Part shown: positions 1 to 8,293 of the stretch, one piece after another
How positions within the stretch are numbered: position 1 is the first letter of the stretch
How the letters are laid out: the number at the start of each line of letters is the position of its first letter
DNA from: Bombella saccharophila
GTDB lineage: Bacteria; Pseudomonadota; Alphaproteobacteria; Acetobacterales; Acetobacteraceae
NCBI RefSeq assembly: GCF_026385475.1
Contig: NZ_JANIDW010000001.1
Location: 310,001 to 374,000 of the forward strand
Direction of reading: 5' to 3'
Length of the DNA stretch: 64,000 nucleotides
Made by a program: the position numbers and the translations under genes
Notes under the pieces: model-generated
The model's database searches: none
Seen by the model: the letters and a program-made list of their open reading frames with translations, nothing else
What the model was told of the DNA's origin: nothing

Positions 1-147
1 AGGGAGGGGGATGGGAGCTCCTGCAAAGGTGAGGCGTTCGTGATACAAGCCAGCTTGTTCATCAAAACCAGCTTGGTCCCAGAGGGGCAGGGCCTTTTGG
101 CATAACCATGCGTGCCATTGTGTTTGCTCTGTTGTGAGAGACGACAT
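1..147 (-). CDS. AGE-family epimerase/isomerase, N-terminal fragment
   Basis: Only the first 49 codons are inside the window; the gene runs off the left edge. The visible protein starts MSSLTTEQTQWHAWL and continues with a Leu-Trp...Gly-Leu-Tyr-His-Glu-Arg-Leu pattern. This resembles the N-terminus of N-acylglucosamine 2-epimerase / mannose-6-phosphate isomerase (AGE) proteins, which have an (alpha/alpha)6 barrel and interconvert sugar epimers or aldose/ketose phosphates. Its ATG overlaps the TAA of hldE by one base (TAATG), so it is probably translated from the same mRNA and may act on sugars of cell-surface biosynthesis. The family call rests on a short stretch and the exact substrate cannot be told. 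Confidence 0.6.
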   Translation of the reverse strand, partial: MSSLTTEQTQWHAWLCQKALPLWDQAGFDEQAGLYHERLTFAGAPIPLP

Positions 148-1634
148 TAGGGAACGTCCTTTAAAGGGTGCGTATCATCCATGGTTTTGACGATATGGCT
201 TGTGGAATGGCCATCTAACAGCGGAGCAAGGCAGACTCGCCCGCCATAGGCCTTGATGAAATCTCCCCCCACGACTTCATCCTCTTTGTAATCAGCCCCT
301 TTAACGATGATGTCCGGTTTAAGGGCGGTAATGGTCTCAAGGGGGGTGTCCTCATCAAATAGAACAACAAGATCGACATGGCGTAGGGCGCGTATAACCG
401 TTGCGCGGGCTTGCTCATGCTGCAAAGGCCGCCGTGGACCTTTGAGCCGTTTGATAGAAGCATCGCTATTGAGGGCTACAATGAGTTTATCACCTTGCCC
501 TGCAGCATATTGCACAAGGGCAACATGGCCGGGATGGAGCAGGTCAAAACAGCCATTCGTAAAGACGACTGAAGCCCCATGACGCTTCCACGTCTCCACA
601 ATGGCACAAGCATCAGCAAGGGGAAGGTAGGAGCCATTATCGGCAATTTCCGCGAGGAGATGTTGGCGTAATTCCTCATGCGTCACATAGGCTGTGCCTA
701 ATTTGCTCACCGCAATAGCAGCGGCTGTAGTAGCCATAGTGACCGCACTGGGGAGGGCATGACCATCGGCCAACGCGCAGGCGATTGTGGCGATGACCGT
801 ATCGCCCGCGCCAGAGACATCATACACCTCTGAAGGATGAGCTTGGCAATGGAGGGGGGCGGCCTCTTGCTGCCAGAGGGTCATTCCTTTCTCGGAGCGT
901 GTGAGGAGGATATCGCTACCTGTAAGAGGGGCTATGGCTGTGCAGGCTTGCTCAATCTCTGCATCATTATCTAAGGCCCATTCATGCCCAGTAAGGGGGT
1001 GGATAGAGGCGGTTTTTAACGCGGTGCGCAATTCTTGACGGTTGGGTGTTAAAAGGCTTGCCCCGCGATAGGCGGATATATCAGCCCGTTTAGGGTCCAC
1101 TAAGATAGGAATGTCCCGTGCGCGAGCGGCGGCAATAACATTTTGCAGCACATAATCAGACAGCACACCCTTGGCGTAGTCGGAGCAAATGAGGATGCGG
1201 CTCGTCTCTAACGCGGTGAGCGTTGCAGCAATGAGGGCATCTTCAATCGCACGGGGGAAGGGGGTCAGTTTCTCTTGGTCTAAGCGCACAATTTGTTGTC
1301 GCCCGCTAAGAACACGGGTTTTGGTAATGGTTGTCCAGTGAGGGTCGGTAATAAGGCCCGTTAAGGTGATGTCCGACCATTGTGCTAGGGCCTGACGGAG
1401 TGTTTCTGCTGCAGGGTCCTTGCCTACAACCCCGATGAGATGGACCGGATGGCCAAGAGCCGCTGCATTCACCGCGACATTTGCGGCCCCACCGGGGGTT
1501 ACACGCTCTTGCGTGTGCAATAAGACGGGGACGGGGGCCTCTGGGGAGATGCGATTGACCTCCCCGCTAATATATTGGTCTAAAAGCAGGTCGCCCAGAA
1601 TGGTGATAGTGCGGGATGGTATAGGCTTGGACAA
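147..1634 (-). CDS. hldE: Bifunctional heptose-7-phosphate kinase / heptose-1-phosphate adenylyltransferase HldE
   Basis: The 495-residue protein has both HldE domains in the usual order. Residues 1 to about 330 are a ribokinase/PfkB-type kinase, with a GGAANVAVN substrate motif near residue 48 and the DVSGAGDT anion-hole motif at 272-279 (catalytic Asp278). Residues about 350-495 are a cytidylyltransferase-fold domain with FTNGCFDLLHPGH, whose HPGH (367-370) is the nucleotide-binding signature. It phosphorylates D-glycero-D-manno-heptose 7-phosphate and later adenylylates the 1-phosphate, making ADP-heptose for the LPS inner core in the cytoplasm. It lies 32 bases after truA in a minus-strand run def-fmt-truA-hldE. 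LPS genes kdsD and lptABC are found further along the window. Length is typical of the fused enzyme. Confidence 0.95.
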   Translation of the reverse strand: MSKPIPSRTITILGDLLLDQYISGEVNRISPEAPVPVLLHTQERVTPGGAANVAVNAAALGHPVHLIGVVGKDPAAETLRQALAQWSDITLTGLITDPHWTTITKTRVLSGRQQIVRLDQEKLTPFPRAIEDALIAATLTALETSRILICSDYAKGVLSDYVLQNVIAAARARDIPILVDPKRADISAYRGASLLTPNRQELRTALKTASIHPLTGHEWALDNDAEIEQACTAIAPLTGSDILLTRSEKGMTLWQQEAAPLHCQAHPSEVYDVSGAGDTVIATIACALADGHALPSAVTMATTAAAIAVSKLGTAYVTHEELRQHLLAEIADNGSYLPLADACAIVETWKRHGASVVFTNGCFDLLHPGHVALVQYAAGQGDKLIVALNSDASIKRLKGPRRPLQHEQARATVIRALRHVDLVVLFDEDTPLETITALKPDIIVKGADYKEDEVVGGDFIKAYGGRVCLAPLLDGHSTSHIVKTMDDTHPLKDVP

Positions 1635-1666
1635 AATATATACCCCTCCAGAATAGCGTGACGATA

Positions 1667-2467
1667 TTAGCCCATTTTGGTTACGAAGGGATTATCAGGA
1701 TAGCCAACATCCATCAGGCATAGCCCATCAGGTGGAGCCGTAGGGCCTGCTTTGCAGCGATTACGGGCCTCTAAGGCTGTTTTTACACGCTCGGGGGACC
1801 ATTGATGATGGCCAACTAACGCTAACGTTCCCACCATATTGCGGACTTGATGATGGAGAAAAGAGCGTGCTTGTGTATCAATATACACAGCCTCTCCCGA
1901 GCGTGTGATGGTCAGCTCATCCAAGGTGCGGAGGGCATCACGCGCTTGGCAAGCGACAGCACGGAAGGATGTAAAATCGTGACTGCCGAGGAGGTGATTG
2001 GCCCCCGCCTGCATCGCCTCAATATCGAGCGGGGCGCGAATATGCCAGACAAAGCCTTCCTGCATCGCAGGCCGAGCCGGGCGGTTGAGGATGGTGTAGC
2101 GATATCGCCGCCATGTTGCAGAGAAGCGGGCATTCCATCCATCTGGTGCGGGGGCAGCCTCTAAGATGGAGATAGGATGGGGTTTGAGGTGATAGCCCAG
2201 CGCATCACGCACAGCTTTGCGGCTGAGCGGGGCATCTTCTGGGAAGTCTAAATGCGCGACAAGCCCCGCTGCATGCACGCCCGAATCCGTCCGCCCTGCC
2301 GTTACGCTGCTGACCTTGCGGCCCTGTGTGAGATGCTGCGCAGCTTCTTCAATCAGTTGTTGGACGGAAAGGCCGCTCTTTTGCCGCTGCCAGCCTACAA
2401 AGGGCCGTCCATCAAACTCAACACGAATAGCCCAGCGGCTAATACCGGGGGGAGCAGCATCAAACAA
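1667..2467 (-). CDS. truA: tRNA pseudouridine(38-40) synthase TruA
   Basis: The 266-residue protein carries the hallmark GRTDSGVHA motif (58-66) with the catalytic aspartate at 61, and the later SFLHHQVRNMVG motif of TruA. It converts uridines 38, 39 and 40 in the anticodon stem-loop of many tRNAs to pseudouridine. Its start overlaps the end of fmt by 8 bases, implying coupled translation, so formylation of initiator tRNA and tRNA modification genes are expressed together. The order def-fmt-truA is common in alphaproteobacteria. Nothing unusual is seen in length or motifs. Confidence 0.95.
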   Translation of the reverse strand: MFDAAPPGISRWAIRVEFDGRPFVGWQRQKSGLSVQQLIEEAAQHLTQGRKVSSVTAGRTDSGVHAAGLVAHLDFPEDAPLSRKAVRDALGYHLKPHPISILEAAPAPDGWNARFSATWRRYRYTILNRPARPAMQEGFVWHIRAPLDIEAMQAGANHLLGSHDFTSFRAVACQARDALRTLDELTITRSGEAVYIDTQARSFLHHQVRNMVGTLALVGHHQWSPERVKTALEARNRCKAGPTAPPDGLCLMDVGYPDNPFVTKMG

Positions 2468-3392
2468 AGCGGGTCCCTTTGCTAAGCGTGGTACCGCGGA
2501 GGAAGGCGTCTCGTGCCATCATGGCTCGCCCCGGTTTTTGAATTTGCTCAATACGCAAACAGCCTTGCCCGCACGCAATGGTTAAAGCGTCATCCAATAT
2601 GGTGCCCGGTATAGGGGATGCAGCGGTGAGAGCAGTGGCTTCGGCGTCATCCACTAGCGTTACGGCCCCAATGCGATAGCTTTGCTCATCCAATAAGGCA
2701 TAGCTTCCCGGCCAAGGGATAAAGGCCCGGATTTGCCGCTCAATCTCATGGGCGGGGCGTGTCCAATCGATATGCCCATCTTTGCGTTCTAAGCGCGGAG
2801 CGTAGCAGCTTTGGGCATCATCTTGCGGGCGAGGGGTGGGGTGCTCGGCTAAAGCACGGACGATTAAACGCCCACCACTCTCCGCTAATTTATCATGCAA
2901 GCTCCCAGCGGTATCCGTGGGGGTGATGGGTGTGGCCTCGGAGAGAATGACCGCCCCCGTATCAAGCCCTTTATCCATCTGCATAATGCAGACGCCGCTT
3001 TTTTCATCCCCAGCGCGAATGGCTGATTGAATGGGCGAAGCCCCCCGCCAACGTGGCAGGAGGCTGGCATGAATATTTAAGCACCCAAGGCGGGGAGCAT
3101 TAAGAATCGCCTCTGGAAGAAGCAACCCATAGGCCGCCACAATCGCCGCATCTGCGTTGAAGGATTGGAAGATAGCCAGCTCTTCCTCATTATGGCGCAG
3201 TCTTTCTGGGGTGCGAACAGGAATGTTGAGCGCATCTGCGGCCTCATGCACGGGTTGCCGGCGCAATGACTTCCCCCGGCCTGCAGGGCGTGGGGGCTGG
3301 GTATAGACGGCCACAATATCATGGCCCGCTTTTATAAGCGCATGAAGGGCAGGGACGGCAAAATCCGGCGACCCCATGAAGATGAGGCGCAT
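2460..3392 (-). CDS. fmt: Methionyl-tRNA formyltransferase Fmt
   Basis: The 310-residue protein has the formyltransferase fold with N106 and H108 in NIHASLLPRWRGASP and D144 in MDKGLDTG, the same numbering as the catalytic triad of the E. coli enzyme. A C-terminal tRNA-binding domain follows. It transfers a formyl group from 10-formyltetrahydrofolate to Met-tRNAfMet so that translation can start with formyl-Met. It lies 4 bases downstream of def, whose product removes that formyl group, and overlaps truA by 8 bases, so the three form one operon. Confidence 0.96.
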   Translation of the reverse strand: MRLIFMGSPDFAVPALHALIKAGHDIVAVYTQPPRPAGRGKSLRRQPVHEAADALNIPVRTPERLRHNEEELAIFQSFNADAAIVAAYGLLLPEAILNAPRLGCLNIHASLLPRWRGASPIQSAIRAGDEKSGVCIMQMDKGLDTGAVILSEATPITPTDTAGSLHDKLAESGGRLIVRALAEHPTPRPQDDAQSCYAPRLERKDGHIDWTRPAHEIERQIRAFIPWPGSYALLDEQSYRIGAVTLVDDAEATALTAASPIPGTILDDALTIACGQGCLRIEQIQKPGRAMMARDAFLRGTTLSKGTRFV

Positions 3393-3396
3393 GGGT

Positions 3397-3948
3397 TTAT
3401 CGTCTCCGTTTTTGTTCCTTCGCTAGACGCCGCATAATCATATTGCGTTTTAGCGAGGAAAGATGGTCCACAAATAAAATACCATCGAGATGGTCAATCT
3501 CATGCTGGATACAGGTGGCCAGCAAGCCCGAGGCCTCTTGCTCAATAGTCTCACCAGCTAAATTACGATAGCGCACACGGATGGATTCCGGGCGGATAAC
3601 CTCCGCATATTGGTTAGGGAGGGAGAGGCAGCCTTCCTCCCGCGCGGCAAGTGTCTCAGCAGAATCGATGATTTCTGGATTGATGAGGACCATCGGGTCA
3701 CGCGGTTCATCTTCGCGAGCAACATCGACAAGGACAAAGCGTTGGCTTAGGCCCACTTGTGGGGCCGCAAGGCCAATACCGGGGGCCTTATACATAGCCG
3801 AGAACATCCCCGGCAGAGCCTCACGAATTCCGGCCATATCTTCCGGTCGTACCTCATGGGCGACACGGCTGAGAACAGGTTGCGGCGCAACAAGAATTGA
3901 CGTTGGGGCTATATCATCAAGATGATCAAGAAAATCTAAGTCTTTCAT
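3397..3948 (-). CDS. def: Peptide deformylase
   Basis: All three signatures of the metalloenzyme are present in this 183-residue protein: GIGLAAPQVG (57-66), EGCLS (105-109) with metal ligand Cys107, and QHEIDH (148-153) with ligands His149 and His153 and catalytic Glu150. It removes the N-formyl group from nascent proteins at the ribosome exit. The N-terminus (MKDLDFLDHLDD) is acidic and about 15 residues longer than in E. coli. It is the first gene of the minus-strand def-fmt-truA-hldE run; a 173-base divergent region separates it from hsp20 and should hold its promoter. Confidence 0.96.
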   Translation of the reverse strand: MKDLDFLDHLDDIAPTSILVAPQPVLSRVAHEVRPEDMAGIREALPGMFSAMYKAPGIGLAAPQVGLSQRFVLVDVAREDEPRDPMVLINPEIIDSAETLAAREEGCLSLPNQYAEVIRPESIRVRYRNLAGETIEQEASGLLATCIQHEIDHLDGILFVDHLSSLKRNMIMRRLAKEQKRRR

Positions 3949-4097
3949 ACGGCTATGTTAGCGGCTGGGCGGTGTTAATTCCAGCGTCTTCTTTTTATGC
4001 TTAATGAGGGAGGGCTTGCATCTTAGGGGATGGATTATCATATCATGCAGCGTGGGGGATGCCTTTGGTAGGGTCGCCTGCTTGTTATCACGTCTCG

Positions 4098-4110
4098 CTC
4101 CTTGAGGAGG
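4098..4110 (+). promoter_or_regulatory. Hairpin holding the hsp20 ribosome binding site
   Basis: The strong Shine-Dalgarno GAGGAGG (4104-4110), which selects ATG 4122 as the hsp20 start, overlaps a small CTCC-TTGA-GGAG stem-loop (4098-4109). A site closed in this way could act as an RNA thermometer, as is known for ROSE-type leaders of alphaproteobacterial small heat-shock genes, but the stem is only 4 bp and the ROSE link is an inference. Confidence 0.3.
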
Positions 4111-4121
4111 CAGGTTCGCTT

Positions 4122-4640
4122 ATGTCGTCAGGACGTCTTTTTACATCCCCCATGTTTTTGGGGTTTGACCATTTGGAACAAATGCTTGAGCGTGCTTCAA
4201 AAACAGCATCAGACGGTTACCCGCCGTATAATATCGAGCAGTTAAGCCGTACGGCTTTGCGGATTACCCTTGCTGTGGCAGGGTTTGTGATGGATGATTT
4301 GCAGATTACCCAAGAGGATAATCAGCTCGTCATCCGTGGTCGCCAAGCTGATGACGCGCAGGGCCGCGTGTTCATCCATCGTGGGATTGCAGCGCGGCAG
4401 TTCCATAAAGCCTTTGTCTTGGCAGAAGGCATTGAGATTGCCGGGGCGTGGCTTGATAATGGCTTGCTGCATATCGACCTCCACCGCCCAGAGCCAGAAG
4501 TGCGGATAAAGCACATCACCATCCAACAAGGCAGTGCTGAAGCCTCAACAGCAATGCCCGATATAGCCCGCCGGGAAGATGTGAGCCCAGCGCGTGATCT
4601 TTCTCCCATTATGGAGGAGGGGCCGTTTGGGCGAGAGTAA
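4122..4640 (+). CDS. Small heat-shock protein, Hsp20/alpha-crystallin family
   Basis: The predicted 172-residue protein holds an alpha-crystallin domain in its middle (ALRITLAVAGF, then DNQLVIRGRQ, then AFVLAEGIEIAGAWLDNGLLHIDL), as in IbpA/HspA proteins. Such proteins are ATP-independent holdases that bind unfolding proteins in the cytoplasm and hand them to DnaK or ClpB. The start at ATG 4122 is chosen over an upstream in-frame start at 4059 because GAGGAGG lies 11 bases before it and the extra N-terminal 21 residues look non-family. The DUF1150 gene overlaps its 3' end. A CTTGCA element at 4015-4020 might be part of a heat-shock promoter, but the -10 is unclear. Confidence 0.88.
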   Translation: MSSGRLFTSPMFLGFDHLEQMLERASKTASDGYPPYNIEQLSRTALRITLAVAGFVMDDLQITQEDNQLVIRGRQADDAQGRVFIHRGIAARQFHKAFVLAEGIEIAGAWLDNGLLHIDLHRPEPEVRIKHITIQQGSAEASTAMPDIARREDVSPARDLSPIMEEGPFGRE

Positions 4641-4884
4641 AAAGGGGACGTCTGCACTGGCTGTTGTGGAAGCAATGCAGGACCGTGCCCGTGCGATGAC
4701 GGGTACGGAGCTGCGGAATTGGGGCCTGACAGAGATCGCTTATTTACGCCAGATCTCTTATGAGGGAGCCTCAATCGTGGCGATTTATGCCGCTGATGGC
4801 ACGCCCGTAGCGATTGCGGAGGATGAAGCCAGCGCGGTTGATGCTATCCTCGAGCAAGATATGGTACCAACTTTTCTGCAATAG
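4627..4884 (+). CDS. DUF1150 family protein
   Basis: This 85-residue soluble protein matches the DUF1150 pattern, a small alphaproteobacterial family often encoded right after an hsp20 gene: LRNWGLTEIAYLR, then a beta-rich core with IVAIYAADGTPVAIAED and a short C-terminal helix. The function is unknown. TTG 4627 is the preferred start because GGAGGAGG (4613-4620) lies 6 bases upstream; it overlaps the hsp20 coding end by 14 bases, suggesting coupled translation and a role in the same stress response. An ATG at 4594 is possible but has no site. It ends convergently 8 bases from lptB. Confidence 0.82.
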   Translation: MGESKKGTSALAVVEAMQDRARAMTGTELRNWGLTEIAYLRQISYEGASIVAIYAADGTPVAIAEDEASAVDAILEQDMVPTFLQ

Positions 4885-4892
4885 CGTTGAGG

Positions 4893-5642
4893 CTAGAGGG
4901 AGAAATTCTCCCCCAGATAAACGCGGCGTACATCCTCGTGAGCAACGATGGCTTCTGGCGTGCCCTCCATTAAGACGCGCCCGCTATGAAGAATATAAGC
5001 GCGGTCAATCACCTCCAATGTTTCGCGGACATTATGGTCGGTAATCAGCACGCCAATGCCGCGGTCTTTTAGGTGCGAAACAAGGTCACGAATCTCACTT
5101 ACCGCAATAGGGTCAATCCCCGCTAGAGGCTCATCTAGGAGGATATAATTAGGCTGGCTAGCAAGAGCGCGGGCGATTTCTAGCCGCCGCCGCTCACCCC
5201 CTGATAGAGCAAGTGCAGGGGACCGCCGCAGCCGTGTAATACCAAACTCTGCAAGCAGGCCATCTAGCATAGCGTGGCGTTTGTCACGGTCTTTCTCTAC
5301 TGCTTCGAGCGCGACAAGAATATTCTGCTCAACATTTAACCCACGGAAGATGCTGGCTTCTTGGGGGAGATAGCCAACGCCTAAGCGTGCCCGGCGATAC
5401 ATGGGGAGGGGGGTAATATCAGCACCATCAAGGGTGATGCTGCCCATATCGGCCTGCACAAGACCAACAATCATGTAAAAGCTGGTGGTTTTCCCTGCCC
5501 CATTCGGGCCAAGCAGCCCCACAGCCTCACCCCGTTGCACATGGAGGGAAACATCATGCACAACAGTGCGCTTTTTATAGCTTTTGGCAATGCCATGTGC
5601 GGCTAAGCCGGGGGTCTCGCTGATAAGGTCGGTATTAGTCAT
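4893..5642 (-). CDS. lptB: LPS export ABC transporter ATPase LptB
   Basis: The 249-residue ABC ATPase has Walker A GPNGAGKT (45-52), LSGGE signature (146-150), Walker B YILLDE (166-171) and the switch His203 in TDHN. The TDHNVRETLE stretch and the last-gene position after lptC-lptA identify it as LptB rather than a branched-chain amino acid ATPase. With LptF/LptG it drives extraction of lipopolysaccharide from the inner membrane into the LptC-LptA bridge. It overlaps lptA by 4 bases (ATGA). In many alphaproteobacteria rpoN follows lptB; here the next gene is convergent, so rpoN is not at this locus. Confidence 0.95.
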   Translation of the reverse strand: MTNTDLISETPGLAAHGIAKSYKKRTVVHDVSLHVQRGEAVGLLGPNGAGKTTSFYMIVGLVQADMGSITLDGADITPLPMYRRARLGVGYLPQEASIFRGLNVEQNILVALEAVEKDRDKRHAMLDGLLAEFGITRLRRSPALALSGGERRRLEIARALASQPNYILLDEPLAGIDPIAVSEIRDLVSHLKDRGIGVLITDHNVRETLEVIDRAYILHSGRVLMEGTPEAIVAHEDVRRVYLGENFSL

Positions 5643-6559
5643 TGCTTGGTCTCATTAGGGACAATTAGGCCCTGTACAGGGTCGCTAGAGCCAGAGAGCA
5701 TGTGGGAGACGCCCGTTTTAAAGTCCACAATTGCTTGGGAGCCGTTATTTTGGTTCTGCCCTTGGGTGACATGCACATTACCCACCATACGGGCAAGTTG
5801 CGGCCCAGCTAGATAAACCCCTCGGTCCCCTGTGGCAGTTTGTCGCTCGGTACGGACAATGACATGCCCCCAACCGTAAGCGCGGTCTAGGTTTGTGTCT
5901 TGTTGGTCAGAATTGTTAGCACTCTGCCCCTTTTGGCTGGCACGGTTAGCCGCCTTCTGGGCATCAGTGAGTTCAAAAGCTTGCATAATATCGGCGGTGA
6001 TGCGTTTGCCGTCACTCGTATTGACAGTAGCATCCCCCCAGCCGATGGAGACGCGCGTATGGGGGTAATATTCCACAAGGTCGCGTGCGGTGAGGAGATG
6101 GCGCGGGCTTGTGAACTTCATGGCTTTGCCAGTCATCAGCATGACGCCTTTATCGACATCATAAAGCCCGTGATCCCCCCATCCTTGGTCCACAAGGTTA
6201 TAGATATGGACATGCCCAAAGGCCTCTACACGGTAAAGCTCCATATTCCCCGTATCGCTCTCTGTAGTTTGTGCGCTTTGGGGTTTGGGGCGGAGATAAC
6301 CAACCAGCGTATCTGCATCCACAGTCATATCACCACGCTGGGCACGCGCTCCACCTGTGAGGGTAACGGTCTGGCGGTTATGGTCGTAAATCTCCTCCTT
6401 CTTCCAAAAGAGATGCACAACTTGCCCGTGTGATTGGTCGGGCATGACAGTATCAGCCGCATGAGCAGAGCAAGGAGCTGCAAGAAGGGAGGTGGCGAGT
6501 GTTAACCCGGCCACTGCCAGAGGAGTATAAGAGCGAGAGAGGACAGAAAAACGCATCAT
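5639..6559 (-). CDS. lptA: LPS transport periplasmic protein LptA (OstA-like)
   Basis: The 306-residue protein begins with a signal peptide (hydrophobic segment about residues 13-30, likely cleavage after SAHA) and continues with the OstA beta-jellyroll pattern (YDHNRQTVTLTGGARAQRGDMTVDADTL). It forms the periplasmic filament along which LPS moves from LptC to LptD. It is clearly longer than the roughly 185-residue E. coli LptA, with a Gln/Asn/Ser-rich insert around residues 205-225 before a last OstA-like part, which may be a lineage trait. It lies 7 bases after lptC and overlaps lptB by 4 bases. Confidence 0.88.
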   Translation of the reverse strand: MMRFSVLSRSYTPLAVAGLTLATSLLAAPCSAHAADTVMPDQSHGQVVHLFWKKEEIYDHNRQTVTLTGGARAQRGDMTVDADTLVGYLRPKPQSAQTTESDTGNMELYRVEAFGHVHIYNLVDQGWGDHGLYDVDKGVMLMTGKAMKFTSPRHLLTARDLVEYYPHTRVSIGWGDATVNTSDGKRITADIMQAFELTDAQKAANRASQKGQSANNSDQQDTNLDRAYGWGHVIVRTERQTATGDRGVYLAGPQLARMVGNVHVTQGQNQNNGSQAIVDFKTGVSHMLSGSSDPVQGLIVPNETKQ

Positions 6560-6566
6560 GCCCTCC

Positions 6567-7307
6567 TTATGGGCTTTTTACGGGGTTGGGAGAAGAGGGG
6601 GTGGGCGATAAATCAGCAAAATGATTCGTCTTTCCCGCCCCGATGAACTGAATCGTATTTGTTTGTTGGTCCATAAAAGCCCCTTCAGCGTCCTGTGTGC
6701 CAAAAGGCCCCTCTGCATGGACCCAATCATGCGTGGCGACAATTTGTTGTGGCAGGTCGATATCAGCCGTAGGGCTATTCAGCAATAAGCCATCACTGCG
6801 ATAAAGGACAACATGGCCGGTTAGGGTCAATGTTTGCTCATGCTGGAGGTACATCCCTATATCAGCCCTCACATGGACCCATTGCCCGTTATGGAGCATA
6901 ATATCTGCCACGGGGTCGGTCATATCAATGCGATTATGCTCGCTTTGTTGGGCGATGCGCGCGGTGAGCGTGTAGGGCCGTTCATGCGAATCAATATCGT
7001 GATAAATAGCATGTTCCATCATACCGCTATCAGTATGGGTATGGCGCATCATCTCTAAGATAGCTTTATTTTGGTGGATGAGATGATTGATCTCCGGCCA
7101 AATAGCAATGCAGAGCAGCATAAGGAATGCAAAACTCGGCAACCCCCATTTTGCCCGTTTAAACAATAAGCGGCGGCGGGCCATTGCAGCGGCAGAGGGC
7201 GGTGTGCGCCGGCGCGCGAGGGCCTCTTGCCGTAATTGGGCTAGTTGCTGCGTTTTTGCTGCGCGGTCTGGGTCAAAATCATCTCGATTAGGAGGGGGAG
7301 CCTTCAT
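6567..7307 (-). CDS. lptC: LPS export system protein LptC
   Basis: The 246-residue protein has a charged cytoplasmic N-terminus (about residues 1-52, rich in Arg and Ala), a single membrane anchor (about 53-72, WGLPSFAFLMLLCIAIW) and a periplasmic OstA/LptC-type domain. LptC receives LPS from LptFG and passes it to LptA. Sequence similarity alone would be weak, but the position between kdsD and lptA, with 4-base and 7-base junctions, supports the call strongly. The extended N-terminal tail is longer than in E. coli LptC. Confidence 0.87.
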   Translation of the reverse strand: MKAPPPNRDDFDPDRAAKTQQLAQLRQEALARRRTPPSAAAMARRRLLFKRAKWGLPSFAFLMLLCIAIWPEINHLIHQNKAILEMMRHTHTDSGMMEHAIYHDIDSHERPYTLTARIAQQSEHNRIDMTDPVADIMLHNGQWVHVRADIGMYLQHEQTLTLTGHVVLYRSDGLLLNSPTADIDLPQQIVATHDWVHAEGPFGTQDAEGAFMDQQTNTIQFIGAGKTNHFADLSPTPSSPNPVKSP

Positions 7308-8281
7308 GAGAGACCTGCCCGTAAAAGGTCATGAATATGGAGGATACCAAGAGGCCGGTGCTCTTCATCCAAGACGAACAAGCTGCTCACAGGGGTGGGA
7401 CGGTGGCTCATAAGATGTTGCACCTCCTGTGCGCGGGCATGTGCTGTTGTGGTGAGCGGGCTGCGATTCATAATATCGGCTGCACAGGTTGCATCAAGGT
7501 CGCGCTCCAAAGCGGGGCGGAGGTCACCATCGCTGATAAAGCCACTCAGGCGGCCAGCTTCATCTAAAATACCGATACAGCCAAAGCGTTTGCGCGTCAT
7601 TTCTAAAATGATAGAACGCAGCGGCATGGTCTCTTGCCCGAGAGGCATCTCATCGCCGCTATGCATAAAGTCACTTACAGGGCGTAAGCGCGCGCCTAAT
7701 GTGCCAGCAGGGTGCAGTTGGTGGAAATCGTCTTGATTAAACCCCCGGCGGCCTAAAAGGGCAATCGCTAGAGCATCACCCAGAGCGAGTTGCAGCAGGC
7801 AAGAGGTCGTAGGGGCTAGGCCCATTGGGCAGGCCTCGGGTGCTTGTGGGAGGATAAGCGGAATCTGCACAGCACGAGCAAGGGTAGAATCGGGATTGCT
7901 GGTGAGGGCAATTTGCACCAACCCCAACCGCGTCGCATGAAGGAGAATCGGGGCTAATTCATCCGTCTCGCCGGAGTTGGAAAGATAGAGGATGACATCG
8001 CCACGCTCGACCATGCCGAGGTCCCCATGTGCTGCCTCAGCAGCATGGAGAAAGAGCGAGGGGGTTCCCGTGGAGGCTAAGGTCGCGTTGATTTTGCGCC
8101 CAATATGGCCAGACTTCCCCATCCCTGTGAGAACAAGGCGGCCTTTCATAGTGAGGATAGCCTCTAAAGCCGCCTCAAACCCTACCTGCATAGGCCCTTG
8201 CAAAGCGGCTTCAAGCTGCTCAAGCCCCTGACGCTCCATCAATAAGGCGTGGCAGGCTGTTGCGAGGGAGGGAGAGGTCAT
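7304..8281 (-). CDS. kdsD: D-arabinose 5-phosphate isomerase KdsD
   Basis: The 325-residue protein has an N-terminal SIS domain with the sugar-phosphate motifs TGMGKSGHIG and SNSGETDEL, and two CBS domains in the last 120 residues, as in the KdsD/KpsF/GutQ family. It converts ribulose 5-phosphate to arabinose 5-phosphate, the first committed step towards Kdo of the LPS inner core. It overlaps lptC by 4 bases and follows rnd by 12 bases, so LPS sugar synthesis and LPS export share a transcript. SIS His and Glu residues (HAAEAAHGD) are intact. Confidence 0.94.
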   Translation of the reverse strand: MTSPSLATACHALLMERQGLEQLEAALQGPMQVGFEAALEAILTMKGRLVLTGMGKSGHIGRKINATLASTGTPSLFLHAAEAAHGDLGMVERGDVILYLSNSGETDELAPILLHATRLGLVQIALTSNPDSTLARAVQIPLILPQAPEACPMGLAPTTSCLLQLALGDALAIALLGRRGFNQDDFHQLHPAGTLGARLRPVSDFMHSGDEMPLGQETMPLRSIILEMTRKRFGCIGILDEAGRLSGFISDGDLRPALERDLDATCAADIMNRSPLTTTAHARAQEVQHLMSHRPTPVSSLFVLDEEHRPLGILHIHDLLRAGLS

Positions 8282-8293
8282 GAAGCAGTCGTA

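Noticed and set aside
5900-6433. 177-residue frame opposite lptA
   Set aside because: Shadow of lptA with no domain or ribosome site.
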